A stretch of DNA of 64,000 bases, taken from contig CBDDKZ010000005.1 of NCBI GenBank assembly GCA_965230415.1, positions 620,001 through 684,000 of the forward strand, given 5' to 3'. Below are positions 1-8,986 of this stretch, piece by piece. The position numbers and the translations under genes are program-made. Under the pieces are notes generated by a model. It had not been told where the DNA came from and made no database searches. It saw nothing but the letters and a program-made list of their open reading frames with translations. Source of the stretch: CBDDKZ01 sp965230415 (lineage in GTDB: Bacteria > Bacteroidota > Bacteroidia > Cytophagales > JAAEPT01). Within the stretch, counting starts at the first letter, position 1, and each line of letters starts with the position of its first letter.

Positions 1-3000
1 ATTCACACAATCGTTAGCATCGCTCACTCTAACTTGAAAACAGGCCCTCACGGTTGACAAAGGATTTGACAAGCTGGTAGATACTGTTACATTGGCTGAA
101 TTTTGCCCATCTATAATATTACCATCATCCAAAGACAACCATGAATAATCTGTCCCACCGGATGCCTGTAAAGTTACTTCCCGTTCGAAGCAAACAGATG
201 TATCACTGGTCTTAACAATTGGCAATTCGTTTACAAGAACATCAACCTGAACTTCACCAGAACAACTATTGGAATCAATTCCTACAACAGTATAAATAGT
301 TGAAGTTAGAGGGGATACGTAGTAACTACTATTATTACCTAAACCATTATCCCAATTATAGGTGAGGGCACCATTCACCTCGATTAATGCTGAATCACCC
401 AAACAAATCGATGTGTCCGTAGTAATAGTTAATGGAGGTTCATTATTGAGTAGTACCAGTGCCTGAGCAGTATCACTTCCATTTTCCGCGGAAATAACAA
501 CAGTAAAAACGGTGTTTTCAGTTATGTTATTAACTAAAGGATTGGCTACAGTAGAATCATTTAAGAATATTCCCGGACTCCAATTATATGAAATAACTCC
601 CAGAGCACTGTTTATCAATGTGGTTAGCTCAGCTGTGTCTCCGTCACAAATAGTATCTCCTATAGCCCTTACACTCGGTTTACATGTGGCTTCGAATATC
701 GCACAAGCTGTATCACGGGTTTCACACCCCAATTCATCCTGACCAACCACCTCAAAACAGTATTGCAAATCGTTAACAGAGGAAGGGTCAGGAGACGCAA
801 CCGCTAAACATGCTAGATTGGTTCTGCCGACGATCACTCCCCCATCAATTGCTGTCCAACTATGGGTTGCGCCTCCGATCACACATATATTGAGTGTATC
901 AATGTTACACCCACTTTGATCCTCGACATTAATGCTGATTGATTGAACATCAACCGTTATTGATGCAGTATCTTTACACCCAAACTCATTTGTACCGATT
1001 ACCTGATAATTTGTAAGTGTATCTGGAGAAACGGCATGAGGTCCGTCAATTCCTGGCAAACCATTGTTCCAAACATAATTGAAAGCTCCTGAAGCACTTA
1101 TTTCAGTGCTTCCACCCCTACAAATTATAGTATCGCCACTAATAACTATAGCAGGGTTTTCTATTACATCAATGGTGGTTGTTGCCGTATCTGCTCCGAA
1201 TTCGTCTTGAATTATCACAGTGAAATTTGTGATTTGTGTTAGGCCAATCACAATGGGGTTAGCTAGAGTAGAGTCGTTTAAATTAGAACCAGGTGACCAA
1301 CTATAAGTAACAATACCAGTTGGATCTGATACAATTGAGGTCAATTGAGCGGTATAACCTCTACATATAGTATCACCGGAAGCAACCACGGTTGGATTAC
1401 ATGGTTCTACCACTACAATAGCCATTGCGGTATCTGAACCATTATCGTCCTGCACAATAACCGTAAATTCAGTTGTTTGTGTTAAGCCTATAACCGCTGG
1501 ATTGGCAATAGTAGAATCGTTCAAATTAGTACCTGGAGACCAATTATAAGTAATAAAACCTTCGGCATTTTGAACATTGGAAGTGAGTTGAGCTGTTTGA
1601 GATGTGCAGATTGTATCTCCGATCGCATCAATTTCTGGTGCGCACGGGTTCCCGATTGCCGGGCGAGGAACGATATTATCCAGACCAACATATGCCTTGA
1701 CACCACTTACAAGGAAAGGGCGAAAGCTAATATGCGTATAATCTGCGATTGCATCAAAACAAATGGAATAAGTATTCCAGGTTTCTGTTGCTGTGATCTG
1801 AGGAGTCCGGAAAAACTCTTGTTCTTCTCCGCATTCGTTAGTTCCTCCATAAATAGCAATCTCAAAGACTCCATCTTGCGCAAGGTCGTCAGGAATTAAG
1901 CCCATTATATCGATATCAAAACAATATGATTTCCCTTGCTCCAGCGGAGCACACATCAACTGGGTCGTTCCTTCATAATAGGGACCACTCCCTTCATCCC
2001 CTACAAACATTCCAACATAGGTATTTCCATCTGATGCTTGAGGGGCAGGTTTGCCCAGAACAAATTGATACCCCGCATTAGGTAAAACATCTATACTGTT
2101 ATTACCTGAAACGATATCCCCACACGCTCCCCAATCGTCAGGATTAGTAACCATACCAGGAGTTCCTTCAAAAGATGGGTTAACTACACAGATGCTTGTC
2201 GAGTCCCCACCTCCGCATGGATTGGAACAATCCTTAACAATCAGTTCAACTGTATCACTGGCTGTACCGTTATCATCCGTAATCGTAACGATATAAGTTC
2301 TTGTTTCATCTACCCCGTTCACTACCGGATTAGGGCTTATTGGATCATCCAGCCCGTTAGTTGGAGACCAATTATAGGTAACTATACCTGTGAATTCTGT
2401 AGCCGTAGCAGTTAATTGCCCGGCTTCGCCAATACATATTTCGTCGCCAGTTGCCGTTAACTTTGGGCCACAAGGCTCAGTTGAGGATCCACGTGGTACT
2501 ATGTTGTCAATACCAATATAAGCAGAACCATCGGTGAGTATCACTGGCAAAAATGCCAAATGTGTATAATTACCTGCTGCCTCGAAACAAATGGAGTAGG
2601 TGCCCCAGTCGGAATCGACATTTAAAACTGGTGTTCTATATATCTCCTGCTCTTCTGTACATTCGCCATTTCCAACAAAAATAGCTACTTCGAAATCAGC
2701 TGCCCCTCCGGGAATTTTCATGCCACAAATATCAACATCGAAGCAATAAGTTTCTCCTTGTATGAGTGGTTCACACATTTGCTGGCTTACAGATTCATAG
2801 ATAAACCCTCCAAAGTTTGTATTCGTAATAGCCATACCTACATAGGTGTCTCCATCAGTAGCCGGACGCGCATCATTGAGACCTTGATTGGGTTGTATAT
2901 CAATGCTGTTAACACCATCATCACTATTGCCACAACTAGACCAACTCGGAGGATCTGTCCCCATGCCTGCAGGTCCTTCAAAGGAAGGATTGTTAACACA

Positions 3001-4824
3001 TACAACCAAGGTGTCACCACCGCACGGATTATTATTACATTCTTCTACGGTGTATACTATTGTATCGCTATGTGTTCCGTTGTCATCGGCAACGGTTACC
3101 ACATATGTAGTAGTTTGGTTAACATTGCTTACCGTAGGATCAGCTATTGATGCATCATTGAGGCCTGTTGTTGGGGTCCAGGAATAAGTCACTATACCCA
3201 AACTGTTCGAAACAAAGGCATTCAACTGGCCATCTTCACCTTTGCAAATCCTCACGTCGGAGGCAGTAACGGTAAGCGTTGTGTTACAGCTCCCTACCTT
3301 CACACAGGTAGTGTCTTTAGACGAGCAGCCAAATGCATCGCTACCAGTGACTTCAAAGCATGCTTCAGTGTCACTGGGTACGGAAACACTAATACAAGAA
3401 ACATCACTCGGTCCATTGATTGTACCATTGTCCAAACTAACCCAAGTATAATTATCGGCATTAGTAGCACAGAATTCAATTGGAGTATTATTTTCACAAA
3501 TAGTTGTATCGACACTTGCCTGTACATTGACTGCATCTTCTTTACTTCCCCAAGCGATTTGGTTTACATAACTTTCCTGACCACTGCCATAACCAATTAA
3601 ATAGGCAACAAATCCTTTACATGAGTGGACAAAGTGCGTGTTCTTGTTTACATTAACTGTAGTATATGCATAATTGTTGCAACCTGGCACATTTATGAAT
3701 CCATTTAAGGCTGTACCGTCTAATTCTACCCCTGTTGTACCATTTGCCGGTACTACCAATGTAAGTCGGTAAGATGCAAATGTACCGGTACTGCTAAACG
3801 GGGTAAAACAGGCCTCTTTTACCTCGCGTCCCACAGGCGCTAAGGTAACGAATGAAGGATCTCCCGGACCATCATTGCAGTTAGAGCCTTTCATGTACTG
3901 TACCACCAAAACAGGATTATCCGAGGTAATGCAATGGACATCATTACTTAAATCCATTTCCAAATAATCTCCTACCTGAACCATATTAGCTGGACCACCG
4001 TTTAATGATACTGCCGCCGCCACATTCGTGGAGACAATTCTAATGATGCTTCCATTCTGCCCCGGAAATGGCGGGATGACAAAAGAGGTACCAAAATGCT
4101 CATAAGAAGGCAGCTGTTCATAAAGAGGATCATTAGGTCCACAACCCAAAGGCATATCCGATTCACCGTTTCCTGCAAATACAGCAATACGGCTACCCCT
4201 TGCATCTACCAAACTGCCAGACATATCACCATTCGCATTGGGAGCACTCACCATATAAGATTGCCCGCGATTCAAAGTTACCATGAATGGAACACCTGCC
4301 GCCTGACCACCATCTGTATTTTGAGAAGGAGTTATTTCTATTGTCGTATTATCTTCATCGGCAACTATTAAAAAAGACGAAGGCCCATACCAATACCCCG
4401 GGTAACTCAGAATGGTATGCTGACTTCCCAAGAATTCAACTGGAAATATTAGTGACGACTCTGTGCGCAACGGTTCGGTCATTGTAGCTATCACATTCAC
4501 TTCATTATCTGCTTCTATGTAAATCCCCTTATCTTCAATAATTTCGGAATTTACAACTTCTGCTTCCGCAGCAGGCACATTGATTTCAACAGATCCACCA
4601 GCTGGCACATTAAAGTTTTGATTCCACCCAGACGTGAGCTGAATACTACCCGCAGTGGCAACTTCAGCACTTATTACTAAAAACTTGTCGCTTCCGCCAT
4701 TGAACACTTTGGAGTATGCACACCAAAATGCTGTACCCTTGTTTGCATTTTGACCCTTTGCCTCAATAATACAAACAATTACCAAAAGGCATAATAAAAG
4801 AAATTTTGAAGTGAACTGTCTCAT
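1..4824 (-). CDS. Giant secreted repeat adhesin, IgGFc-binding-like head, 3' end outside window
   Basis: The frame is open from ATG at 4824 to the left edge, exactly 1608 codons with no stop, so the C-terminus lies outside the window. A signal peptide covers about residues 1-25 (hydrophobic core, ending AKGQ). Residues about 28-425 resemble the IgGFc-binding-protein N-terminal domain (GTAFWCAY near the start, later the SCKGFVAYLIGYG block). Then come cysteine-bearing PKD-like repeats of about 80 residues, at roughly 514-597, 785-864, 1061-1140, 1141-1221 and 1381-1460, each with TYxWSP..LND and a D(D/E)xG motif. Two copies of a 171-176-residue module lie between them. I infer a cell-surface adhesin exported by T9SS, because family members usually end in a gliding-motility C-terminal domain; that end cannot be seen here. 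It follows the LRR gene after 143 bp and is probably regulated with it. Confidence 0.85.
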   Translation of the reverse strand, partial: MRQFTSKFLLLCLLVIVCIIEAKGQNANKGTAFWCAYSKVFNGGSDKFLVISAEVATAGSIQLTSGWNQNFNVPAGGSVEINVPAAEAEVVNSEIIEDKGIYIEADNEVNVIATMTEPLRTESSLIFPVEFLGSQHTILSYPGYWYGPSSFLIVADEDNTTIEITPSQNTDGGQAAGVPFMVTLNRGQSYMVSAPNANGDMSGSLVDARGSRIAVFAGNGESDMPLGCGPNDPLYEQLPSYEHFGTSFVIPPFPGQNGSIIRIVSTNVAAAVSLNGGPANMVQVGDYLEMDLSNDVHCITSDNPVLVVQYMKGSNCNDGPGDPSFVTLAPVGREVKEACFTPFSSTGTFASYRLTLVVPANGTTGVELDGTALNGFINVPGCNNYAYTTVNVNKNTHFVHSCKGFVAYLIGYGSGQESYVNQIAWGSKEDAVNVQASVDTTICENNTPIEFCATNADNYTWVSLDNGTINGPSDVSCISVSVPSDTEACFEVTGSDAFGCSSKDTTCVKVGSCNTTLTVTASDVRICKGEDGQLNAFVSNSLGIVTYSWTPTTGLNDASIADPTVSNVNQTTTYVVTVADDNGTHSDTIVYTVEECNNNPCGGDTLVVCVNNPSFEGPAGMGTDPPSWSSCGNSDDGVNSIDIQPNQGLNDARPATDGDTYVGMAITNTNFGGFIYESVSQQMCEPLIQGETYCFDVDICGMKIPGGAADFEVAIFVGNGECTEEQEIYRTPVLNVDSDWGTYSICFEAAGNYTHLAFLPVILTDGSAYIGIDNIVPRGSSTEPCGPKLTATGDEICIGEAGQLTATATEFTGIVTYNWSPTNGLDDPISPNPVVNGVDETRTYIVTITDDNGTASDTVELIVKDCSNPCGGGDSTSICVVNPSFEGTPGMVTNPDDWGACGDIVSGNNSIDVLPNAGYQFVLGKPAPQASDGNTYVGMFVGDEGSGPYYEGTTQLMCAPLEQGKSYCFDIDIMGLIPDDLAQDGVFEIAIYGGTNECGEEQEFFRTPQITATETWNTYSICFDAIADYTHISFRPFLVSGVKAYVGLDNIVPRPAIGNPCAPEIDAIGDTICTSQTAQLTSNVQNAEGFITYNWSPGTNLNDSTIANPAVIGLTQTTEFTVIVQDDNGSDTAMAIVVVEPCNPTVVASGDTICRGYTAQLTSIVSDPTGIVTYSWSPGSNLNDSTLANPIVIGLTQITNFTVIIQDEFGADTATTTIDVIENPAIVISGDTIICRGGSTEISASGAFNYVWNNGLPGIDGPHAVSPDTLTNYQVIGTNEFGCKDTASITVDVQSISINVEDQSGCNIDTLNICVIGGATHSWTAIDGGVIVGRTNLACLAVASPDPSSVNDLQYCFEVVGQDELGCETRDTACAIFEATCKPSVRAIGDTICDGDTAELTTLINSALGVISYNWSPGIFLNDSTVANPLVNNITENTVFTVVISAENGSDTAQALVLLNNEPPLTITTDTSICLGDSALIEVNGALTYNWDNGLGNNSSYYVSPLTSTIYTVVGIDSNSCSGEVQVDVLVNELPIVKTSDTSVCFEREVTLQASGGTDYSWLSLDDGNIIDGQNSANVTVSTSLSNPLSTVRACFQVRVSDANDCVN
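1663..2190 (-). repeat. Adhesin module copy 2 (176 aa)
   Basis: Encodes adhesin residues about 879-1054, from CVVNPSFEG to GLDNIVPR. Shared landmarks with copy 1 are NTYVGM, QLMCAPLEQGKSYCFDIDI, WNTYSICFDA and YTHISFRP. The DNA has diverged clearly more than the protein pattern, so the duplication is not recent. One PKD-like repeat separates the two copies. Confidence 0.7.
2488..3000 (-). repeat. Adhesin module copy 1 (carbohydrate-binding-module-like, 171 aa)
   Basis: Encodes adhesin residues about 609-779, from CVNNPSFEG to GIDNIVPRG. Internal landmarks are GDTYVGM, QMCEPLIQGETYCFDVDI, WGTYSICFEA and YTHLAFLP. The same landmarks occur in the same order in the second copy at 1663-2190. The NPSFEG opening and the DNI ending resemble beta-sandwich carbohydrate-binding modules; ligand unknown. 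Confidence 0.7.
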
Positions 4825-4967
4825 TTGATATAGGTTGTAAATATGTTCATTTACAGATACAATCGAATGAGTTTCAAATTTGTATACAGCTTAAATATCT
4901 TTTCTAAAGAAAATTTACATGGTTAAAAAATTAGCACCAGCACAGCACAAAAAACAGCAAAAACAAG

Positions 4968-6149
4968 CTACCATCTTACTACCACCGTTATTACTAACTT
5001 GTCGTTTAACAATATGGCATATACACCCGGTCGCACTAAATTGCCATCATTGTCAATACAAAGCCAGTCCAAAGGGGCCTCTCCTTCGAAGACCAGTTCT
5101 CCATTTTTAGCAAGTATGCTTACTTTTCCGGGTGTTGTTATTGGATAATAATCACTATTGCCATCGCCATTCGGTGATAAAACCGGATCACAATCTCGCT
5201 GTGTTCGAATTACTTCAACATAATCGGAACTAGTATGAAGGCAACCTAAAGCATCTTCTATGACAAGGTCATAAACACCTTCTTCCAATCCGGCAACAAG
5301 CAGTCCATTAGCAGGAAATACAGCAGTGGCAGGCTCGTTTACAAGTCTGAGTATTATCGGGTGATTATCATAACGCATGGTATCTATTTCCGATAAATAC
5401 AACTCACCTTTGTTATAACAATTTTCTATTACAAACGGATCAATACCTGGCTCATCGGAATAAGCATCGCAACCATTAAGCTTAAGATGGAAACGCTCTA
5501 AAAGTACCATCTCTCCTGCAAAATATGCTGAATTGATTTGAAACAATTCCAGGTAAGTACCAGATTCGAATCCTTCATTTTCCACAAGCAATTTGTTTTC
5601 TTCAGTTGTATCAAGGCTTTCATTGTCATACACCCAAACATAGCTTGTTCCGGTCAATGTATCGGACTCATTCCCATTGATTTTTACGAATGGGGCCTGC
5701 AAACCCGCCAGGTGCTCAGTCTCTGTCTGTTTGCCTTCTTGTGGAAATAGGATAAGGCTATCCGGCGATAAACTCAAGTTATTCATCGTATACTGAAGAA
5801 GAGGAAACAGGTCACTAAATTTCAAGAAATTGTTTTGAATATTTACATACTGTAGCTGCAGCATTCGACTGAAATCAGGAACATACTCCAGTTCGTTTGA
5901 CGATAAATTTATGCGTTCCAAACCTGTAAGGTATTGAATCCCCTCCGGGTTGCTTATTTCATGATTTGACAAATCTAACTCCTTGAGTCCTGAAAAGTCA
6001 AACGATGTATCCAAGGTGTTTCCCGAAACACTCAAGGGAAAATGTGTTTCGTACAAATCCAATATAATGGGATCCGGAATAATGATGGTTTGCCCCTTTG
6101 TTAGCAAATTGATTAATAGTAAAAACGCTATGGTTATGAATCTTCTCAA
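4968..6149 (-). CDS. Secreted leucine-rich-repeat protein with T9SS gliding-motility C-terminal domain
   Basis: 393 residues. A signal peptide spans about 1-19 (MRRFITIAFLLLINLLTKGQ). Leucine-rich repeats occupy about 52-125 (LKELDLSNHEIS, LERINLSSNELEYVP, LQYVNIQNN). A SprB-like repeat lies at about 232-303, ending GVYDLVIEDALGC. Residues 320-393 form a CHU_C / type-B T9SS sorting domain, with LSPNGDGNSDYY at 324-335 and RPGVYAILL near the end. The start ATG overlaps the stop of the anti-sigma gene by 4 nt, so the two are translationally coupled. The family signature says the protein is exported by T9SS to the cell surface; its binding partner is unknown. Confidence 0.85.
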   Translation of the reverse strand: MRRFITIAFLLLINLLTKGQTIIIPDPIILDLYETHFPLSVSGNTLDTSFDFSGLKELDLSNHEISNPEGIQYLTGLERINLSSNELEYVPDFSRMLQLQYVNIQNNFLKFSDLFPLLQYTMNNLSLSPDSLILFPQEGKQTETEHLAGLQAPFVKINGNESDTLTGTSYVWVYDNESLDTTEENKLLVENEGFESGTYLELFQINSAYFAGEMVLLERFHLKLNGCDAYSDEPGIDPFVIENCYNKGELYLSEIDTMRYDNHPIILRLVNEPATAVFPANGLLVAGLEEGVYDLVIEDALGCLHTSSDYVEVIRTQRDCDPVLSPNGDGNSDYYPITTPGKVSILAKNGELVFEGEAPLDWLCIDNDGNLVRPGVYAILLNDKLVITVVVRW

Positions 6150-7300
6150 TGTTTTACGGTTAAATCATAAACGCAAGTTTCTGCATCATCATATGTGATC
6201 ACACATTTGTATACACCGGGTACAATCAACTGCCCTGTTTTATCATATCCATCCCACTCCTGATATTCATTAATCATACCTTTGTAGCTGTACAATTCGA
6301 TGGCCATTTTATCAATGATTCGTATTTCCCCTGAATTACCATCTACTCCAGGAATCGGCCATGGCATATCCATTTGACTCAAATATAAAACAGATTCATA
6401 ATTACTGCGACATTTTGATCGTTTAATAAGAATATTTTCGAACAATATTTGACAATTATCGACGTCGCTCATGATTAATTTATAACTCCCGTGATTCAAC
6501 GGTTCATCGATCGAATATTCCCGGCCATATGGATCAACTAATTCCAATTCGAAAGGTTCTGTACCTCCTGAAATCAATTGCTCATCCAGACTTACACTTC
6601 CCCCAACAACATCATATGGACTATTGGTTATTTTAATAGCTCCGCTGTATTTAAACTGTTCACACGATTGTTCCTTCGGCTGGCCTTTTGGTTTTTTTGA
6701 GATCTTCTCCTCATTCTCTTTATGTGTTGAACTGTCCTGAATTGGTTTAAGCATTTTCGGTATTTTCTCCTCTAAGGTGTCCTTTGTAAGCAGTTTTTTT
6801 GCTGGTTCATAATCACTTATCTCAGAAACCGTATCCGTTTGCTGTCTTTCAGCAAGATTACCTTCATTCAGTGGTTCCTTACTTACCTGACACTCCGTTT
6901 TCTTCATTTCCTCCCGAATTACTTGGACACTTTCATTCGATTTTTTTGTAGGAATAGAAGCAGTATGATCATTTAATTCCAATACAGCTAATTTGGCGAT
7001 TCCTCCAGCAGCCAGGCCTCCCATTAACATGTACAAGGTCCATTTGACAACCTGGCGAAACAAGTATTTTCTACGTATTTGCACAGGTTTATTTGCATTA
7101 AAATCTGTTTTCATCTTTTGGTGTAACACACTCAATTTATTTAATGACAACAATTCATATGCCCTCTTCTGAATATCAAATTGCTTGCTCAAATGATGGT
7201 CATGCGCCAAATCATTTTCAAACTTTTGCTTTTGTTCAGCACTTAATTGACCTTTTAAGTAAAGATCTATGCGCTCATATATGCTATATTCCGAATTCAT
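6146..7300 (-). CDS. Anti-sigma-like membrane protein with SprB-like repeat and degenerate CHU_C domain
   Basis: 384 residues. Residues 1-60 resemble the cytoplasmic part of ECF anti-sigma proteins (YERIDLYLKGQLSAEQKQKFE). One membrane segment lies at about 86-106, with no signal peptide, so the C-terminal part should be periplasmic. A charged Lys/Glu/Ser/Thr linker covers 107-211. Residues 212-292 look like a SprB repeat (SGGTEPFELELVDPYG, GSYKLIMSDVDNC). Residues 298-384 match the layout of the gliding-motility C-terminal domain in weakened form: PGVDGNSGEIRI replaces SPNGDGxND, then WDGYDKTGQLIVPGVYKCVI. Both ends overlap neighbours by 4 nt (sigma upstream, LRR downstream). Function as an anti-sigma factor is inferred from domain order and position. 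Confidence 0.75.
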   Translation of the reverse strand: MNSEYSIYERIDLYLKGQLSAEQKQKFENDLAHDHHLSKQFDIQKRAYELLSLNKLSVLHQKMKTDFNANKPVQIRRKYLFRQVVKWTLYMLMGGLAAGGIAKLAVLELNDHTASIPTKKSNESVQVIREEMKKTECQVSKEPLNEGNLAERQQTDTVSEISDYEPAKKLLTKDTLEEKIPKMLKPIQDSSTHKENEEKISKKPKGQPKEQSCEQFKYSGAIKITNSPYDVVGGSVSLDEQLISGGTEPFELELVDPYGREYSIDEPLNHGSYKLIMSDVDNCQILFENILIKRSKCRSNYESVLYLSQMDMPWPIPGVDGNSGEIRIIDKMAIELYSYKGMINEYQEWDGYDKTGQLIVPGVYKCVITYDDAETCVYDLTVKH

Positions 7301-7878
7301 GGCTTTAATACCTCCATATACCTTTCATTGCTTTCAATAAGCTTGACGAGCCGTTTTTTACACCTATATAAATACGTTTTTGTTACATTTATACTGGTAT
7401 AGTTCATGATGACACTTATTTCTTTCATTGACTTACTATCATAAACCGAAAGTTGTATTAACTCTTTGCAGGGATCCCCTAATTTGTTAAGCACTTCACG
7501 AAAGACTATAATCATTTCACTATTAAGTATTGCCAGTAGAGAATTAGTACTACCTTCTTTGTCTTCCGTATAGAAATCATCAAATGACACACTTTTCTTT
7601 CGCCTCCTCAGCTGATCTATCCATTTATTTCGTGCTATAGTATACACAAATCCATCAACGCTTTTATTCGTTTCAAATGTACTTTTTTGTACTTTGTCAT
7701 ATAACACCAAAACAGCTTCCTGAAATAGATCTTTTGCATCACTTTCATCTCCTGAATTATTCAAGACATAATTTCTTATTTTATAATAAGTTTTGGCATA
7801 CAAGTGTTCAAGTAAAGGATCAAAATCCCCACTCCGACAGGCATCAATTATCTCCTTATTTCTTTCTGATTTCCTCAA
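7297..7878 (-). CDS. ECF-family RNA polymerase sigma factor
   Basis: 193 residues, normal length for an ECF sigma factor. Region 2 is at about 45-95 (DAKDLFQEAVLVLYDKV, then FVYTIARNKWIDQLRRRKK). Region 4 is at about 130-185 (LGDPCKELIQLSVYDSKSMKEISVIMNY, with the YRCKKRLVKLI helix). It is the first gene of a sigma / anti-sigma / LRR / adhesin run and overlaps the anti-sigma gene by 4 nt. By analogy with other ECF pairs it should direct transcription of its own operon and possibly other surface-protein genes. No promoter matching the housekeeping consensus was found upstream. Confidence 0.9.
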   Translation of the reverse strand: MRKSERNKEIIDACRSGDFDPLLEHLYAKTYYKIRNYVLNNSGDESDAKDLFQEAVLVLYDKVQKSTFETNKSVDGFVYTIARNKWIDQLRRRKKSVSFDDFYTEDKEGSTNSLLAILNSEMIIVFREVLNKLGDPCKELIQLSVYDSKSMKEISVIMNYTSINVTKTYLYRCKKRLVKLIESNERYMEVLKP

Positions 7879-8024
7879 ATTTTGAGCTGTTTAATTTAGT
7901 AAAATCACATGTCTGATTTTTATTAACTCGAATGAAAATCTTATAAGTATACAGTTCTTCACATTAATCTGCTTTCTTATTTCAAGAGCTGCAATTTTAC
8001 TCTAAAAATTAGTACTTTTAGTTC

Positions 8025-8915
8025 ATGGTTCGACTAAGGATCGTAATAATTACTGTGTTTTTTTTGCTGGGATTTGAGCTTTATGTTTCCTATGCACAGC
8101 GCAATTATGAATATAAACGTTTTTTTAACCTGTACCAACAAAACCCAGGCATGCTCAACCCTGCTGTTGCACTAAAAGATTCCAGGCTGGAATTGGGCTG
8201 GGGCTACAAATCTCTAACCGGCTTTTTCTCAAATGTTCGAGACATTTACTTCAGTACCGCAATAAAAGTTAACGCCGGGCATCGCTTTTTTGCACAGGGC
8301 ACCATTGCTCAGGAAAGCAATTTCATGTTCCGCAATCGTGCGGGATTGGGTTACGCATATGCCATTCAAATTAATGCACAAAACAAACTTCTGGCAGGAG
8401 TGCAAACAGATTTTGTTCATTATGGTTTTCCGGAATCGACAGCTGGCGGTAAAGCCACCGATGGTTCCTTCACTGGTAATTTAGCATTACTTCTGCGACG
8501 CGAAGATCTCGATGTAGCCCTTATTTTGGACCAATTCCCAAAGAGGCAACTGATACCTCTAAATTTCTCATTTGACATAGTCCCCAACTGGCAGCTTTAT
8601 ACAGAGAAACAATGGTTGAGCAACCAACCACTGGCGTTGAACACTTCATTATGGGCACGCTTGCCCGTAGACCACCCATTTTCTTTCCGACTTACTACTA
8701 TTTTGAATTGGTATAACAAAGCTTTTGCTGGAATTAACTTGCATGAATCCTGGGGTGTTTCAGGAACCATTGGCTATGCACAAACGATTGGATCGAACCA
8801 ATACGATTTCATGATTAATTATTTTTTTCCCGGACCATCGGGTGGTAACGGAGCAGCTTTTAACACCATTGAATTTGGTTTTATTTTTAAAGCGGATACC
8901 GCCGAAAATGATTAA
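8025..8915 (+). CDS. PorP/SprF-family type IX secretion membrane protein
   Basis: 296 residues, the usual family size. A signal peptide ends near YVSYAQ (about residue 24). The next stretch is the family hallmark: YKRFFNLYQQNPGMLNPAVA, followed by alternating beta strands that suggest an outer-membrane barrel, ending in an aromatic-rich strand (TIEFGFIFKA). PorP/SprF proteins are outer-membrane partners needed for secretion of SprB-type cargo with type-B C-terminal domains. It is divergent from the sigma operon, whose LRR protein has such a domain, which supports a dedicated partner role. Which cargo it serves is inference. Confidence 0.88.
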   Translation: MVRLRIVIITVFFLLGFELYVSYAQRNYEYKRFFNLYQQNPGMLNPAVALKDSRLELGWGYKSLTGFFSNVRDIYFSTAIKVNAGHRFFAQGTIAQESNFMFRNRAGLGYAYAIQINAQNKLLAGVQTDFVHYGFPESTAGGKATDGSFTGNLALLLRREDLDVALILDQFPKRQLIPLNFSFDIVPNWQLYTEKQWLSNQPLALNTSLWARLPVDHPFSFRLTTILNWYNKAFAGINLHESWGVSGTIGYAQTIGSNQYDFMINYFFPGPSGGNGAAFNTIEFGFIFKADTAEND

Positions 8916-8934
8916 TTAAAAAGTAAAATACAAA

Positions 8935-8956
8935 CAGATCACAGGGCTGTGATCTG
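8935..8956. terminator. Hairpin between convergent genes
   Basis: Perfect inverted repeat CAGATCACA / TGTGATCTG with a 4-nt loop, placed between the ends of the SprF-family gene and the convergent subtilisin-like gene. The tail lacks a strong T run on either strand, so termination strength is uncertain. Confidence 0.5.
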
Positions 8957-8986
8957 CTTGCTATTGCTGGTATGTGGACTTACGAA

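Noticed and set aside
1570..3187. Open frames on the plus strand opposite the adhesin (for example 2758-3150)
   Set aside because: The minus strand is open for 1608 codons with clear repeat domains; the plus frames have no domain pattern and are shadows.
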